The position numbers and the translations under genes are program-made. From NCBI GenBank assembly GCA_947467625.1, contig CANIJN010000001.1:44813-108812 (forward strand): a stretch of DNA of 64,000 nt, in the 5' to 3' direction. Of this stretch, positions 63,366 to 64,000 are shown piece by piece; position 1 is the stretch's first letter; each line of letters starts with the position of its first letter. Under the pieces are notes generated by a model. The model was given only the letters and a program-made list of their open reading frames with translations. It was not told the origin of the DNA and did not search any database. Source of the stretch: Opitutia bacterium (GTDB lineage Bacteria > Verrucomicrobiota > Verrucomicrobiia > Opitutales > Opitutaceae).

Positions 63366-64000
63366 CTAGCGTTTTTTCTTCTTTGGCCGCGGTTCGGAGG
63401 TCGCGGACCGGGCTTCGGTCGCGACGTCCTCCATCGGAAATTGACCATTCTGGCGCAGCGCGATGACCCACGCGGGACCGACGTCGGCGGCAGTGAGCGG
63501 CCGCAGGGCGGCGCTTTCCTGCGCTTCCACCCAGCCCGCGGGAATGGGCAGCGTCGCGAATCCGTCCCGCGCTGCCTCCGCGATGCTCCCAGCGCCAACG
63601 ACGACATTTCCCGTGTAGGCGTTCGGCTTAAAGTTGAACCGATCCAAGGGCGGGGTCCGTTCGGCCGCCGTCACGACGACCGACACCCCGCCTTGCGGGC
63701 GCACGAAGCGGTTGTTCTTAATGACGCACTCCTCGGGGAGAAGTACCTGCTGCGATTCCGGCCAGTGGCCCTTGTAGGACGAGCCGATTTCCAAATCTGG
63801 ACCGGAAATCCCGACCAACACATTGTCGGCGAGCACGAGGTCGCGCACTTGAGGATAGGTAGGAATGCGCACCTGAGCCGTGCGTTTGCTGTTAGGCTTC
63901 ACGTCGGGCGTATAACGCGGCGTCAACGCCTCGGCGATAAACTCGCCGCAGGCCACCCGCAGGCCGTAGTCGCAGCCGGAGATGAAATTTCCCTGCACCA
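63366..64000 (-). CDS. Polysaccharide lyase family 6-like beta-helix protein, C-terminal part (cut by window edge)
   Basis: The reading frame runs off the right edge, so about 210 residues of the C-terminal part are seen. FISGCDYGLRVACGEFI and CVIKNNRFVRPQGGVSVVV are parallel beta-helix turns (asparagine-ladder type). The end RPLTAADVGPAWVIALRQNG is typical of family 6 lyases, which include alginate lyases and chondroitinase B (cleaves dermatan sulfate). The tail is basic (PRPKKKKR). It is the first gene of the sulfatase operon, consistent with attack on a sulfated uronate polymer. Substrate cannot be fixed without the catalytic N-terminal half. Confidence 0.75.
   Translation of the reverse strand, partial: VQGNFISGCDYGLRVACGEFIAEALTPRYTPDVKPNSKRTAQVRIPTYPQVRDLVLADNVLVGISGPDLEIGSSYKGHWPESQQVLLPEECVIKNNRFVRPQGGVSVVVTAAERTPPLDRFNFKPNAYTGNVVVGAGSIAEAARDGFATLPIPAGWVEAQESAALRPLTAADVGPAWVIALRQNGQFPMEDVATEARSATSEPRPKKKKR

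Noticed and set aside
1..64000. CRISPR arrays, rRNA genes, prophage, insertion sequences with transposase, riboswitches
   Set aside because: I looked for regularly spaced repeats, transposase and integrase motifs and conserved RNA leaders and found none that stood up.

Overview
The window looks like a chromosomal piece of an Opitutaceae-type bacterium (phylum Verrucomicrobiota). The evidence is: high G+C; a 51-residue small basic protein of the kind restricted to Verrucomicrobiota and Chlamydiae; large TonB-dependent receptors with the N-terminal pattern SPFxV...GYxAxxTLxGxRxN; four sulfatases; and many PQQ-binding-like beta-propeller proteins. Most genes lack a purine-rich Shine-Dalgarno sequence and instead have a C/T-rich leader just before the ATG. 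No rRNA, phage, transposase or CRISPR array was seen; the only RNA gene found is tRNA-Arg(CCG).

Layout. 1-1.3 kb: the end of an MDR dehydrogenase, then a decayed WYL-family regulator. 1.6-10.5 kb: accessory catabolic genes, namely a TonB receptor, a truncated second receptor, a Tat-exported dimethylformamidase-like protein, a sulfatase and an exported amidohydrolase. A 121-bp inverted-repeat element lies between the dimethylformamidase-like gene and the sulfatase. 10.6-22 kb: core genes, namely trmL, smpB, rpoZ, cutA, the small basic protein, a DedA protein, tRNA-Arg, an operon of hemW with two small proteins and an M23 peptidase, a TIG-domain lipoprotein, an EEP-family nuclease/phosphatase, an M48 peptidase, xseB and dxs.

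22-28.8 kb: a minus-strand signalling group. It contains an NtrC-type response regulator, a small exported coiled-coil protein, an exported barrel-like protein, a histidine kinase and an eight-repeat propeller protein; the last three are separated by 15 and 4 nt. 29-34.4 kb: a GT-C-like membrane protein, a GlcD-type FAD oxidoreductase, and a pair of NAD(P)-dependent 2-hydroxyacid dehydrogenases from unrelated folds.

34.5-44 kb: the most distinctive region, with seven consecutive exported PQQ-like propeller genes, each starting with a variant of W-P-x-[FW]-R-G-P. Two junctions are ATGA overlaps, one member carries a paired EF-hand-like insertion, and one is cut by an in-frame TAA. An eighth member (52-53.4 kb) and a fragment of a ninth lie further on. 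These proteins are too short for classical quinoprotein dehydrogenases, so their role is open. 44-52 kb: an MFS transporter, a halogenase-like flavoprotein with a membrane protein, a siderophore-type TonB receptor and a cation/proton antiporter. 54-64 kb: ndk, a third TonB receptor, and a minus-strand row of three sulfatases downstream of a family 6 polysaccharide lyase, which together look like a locus for degrading a sulfated uronate-containing glycan.

No proven new system is visible. The best candidates are the tandem propeller cluster and the kinase/barrel/propeller operon. Four broken genes (WYL regulator, TonB receptor fragment, two propeller genes) show that the accessory part of the window is in flux.
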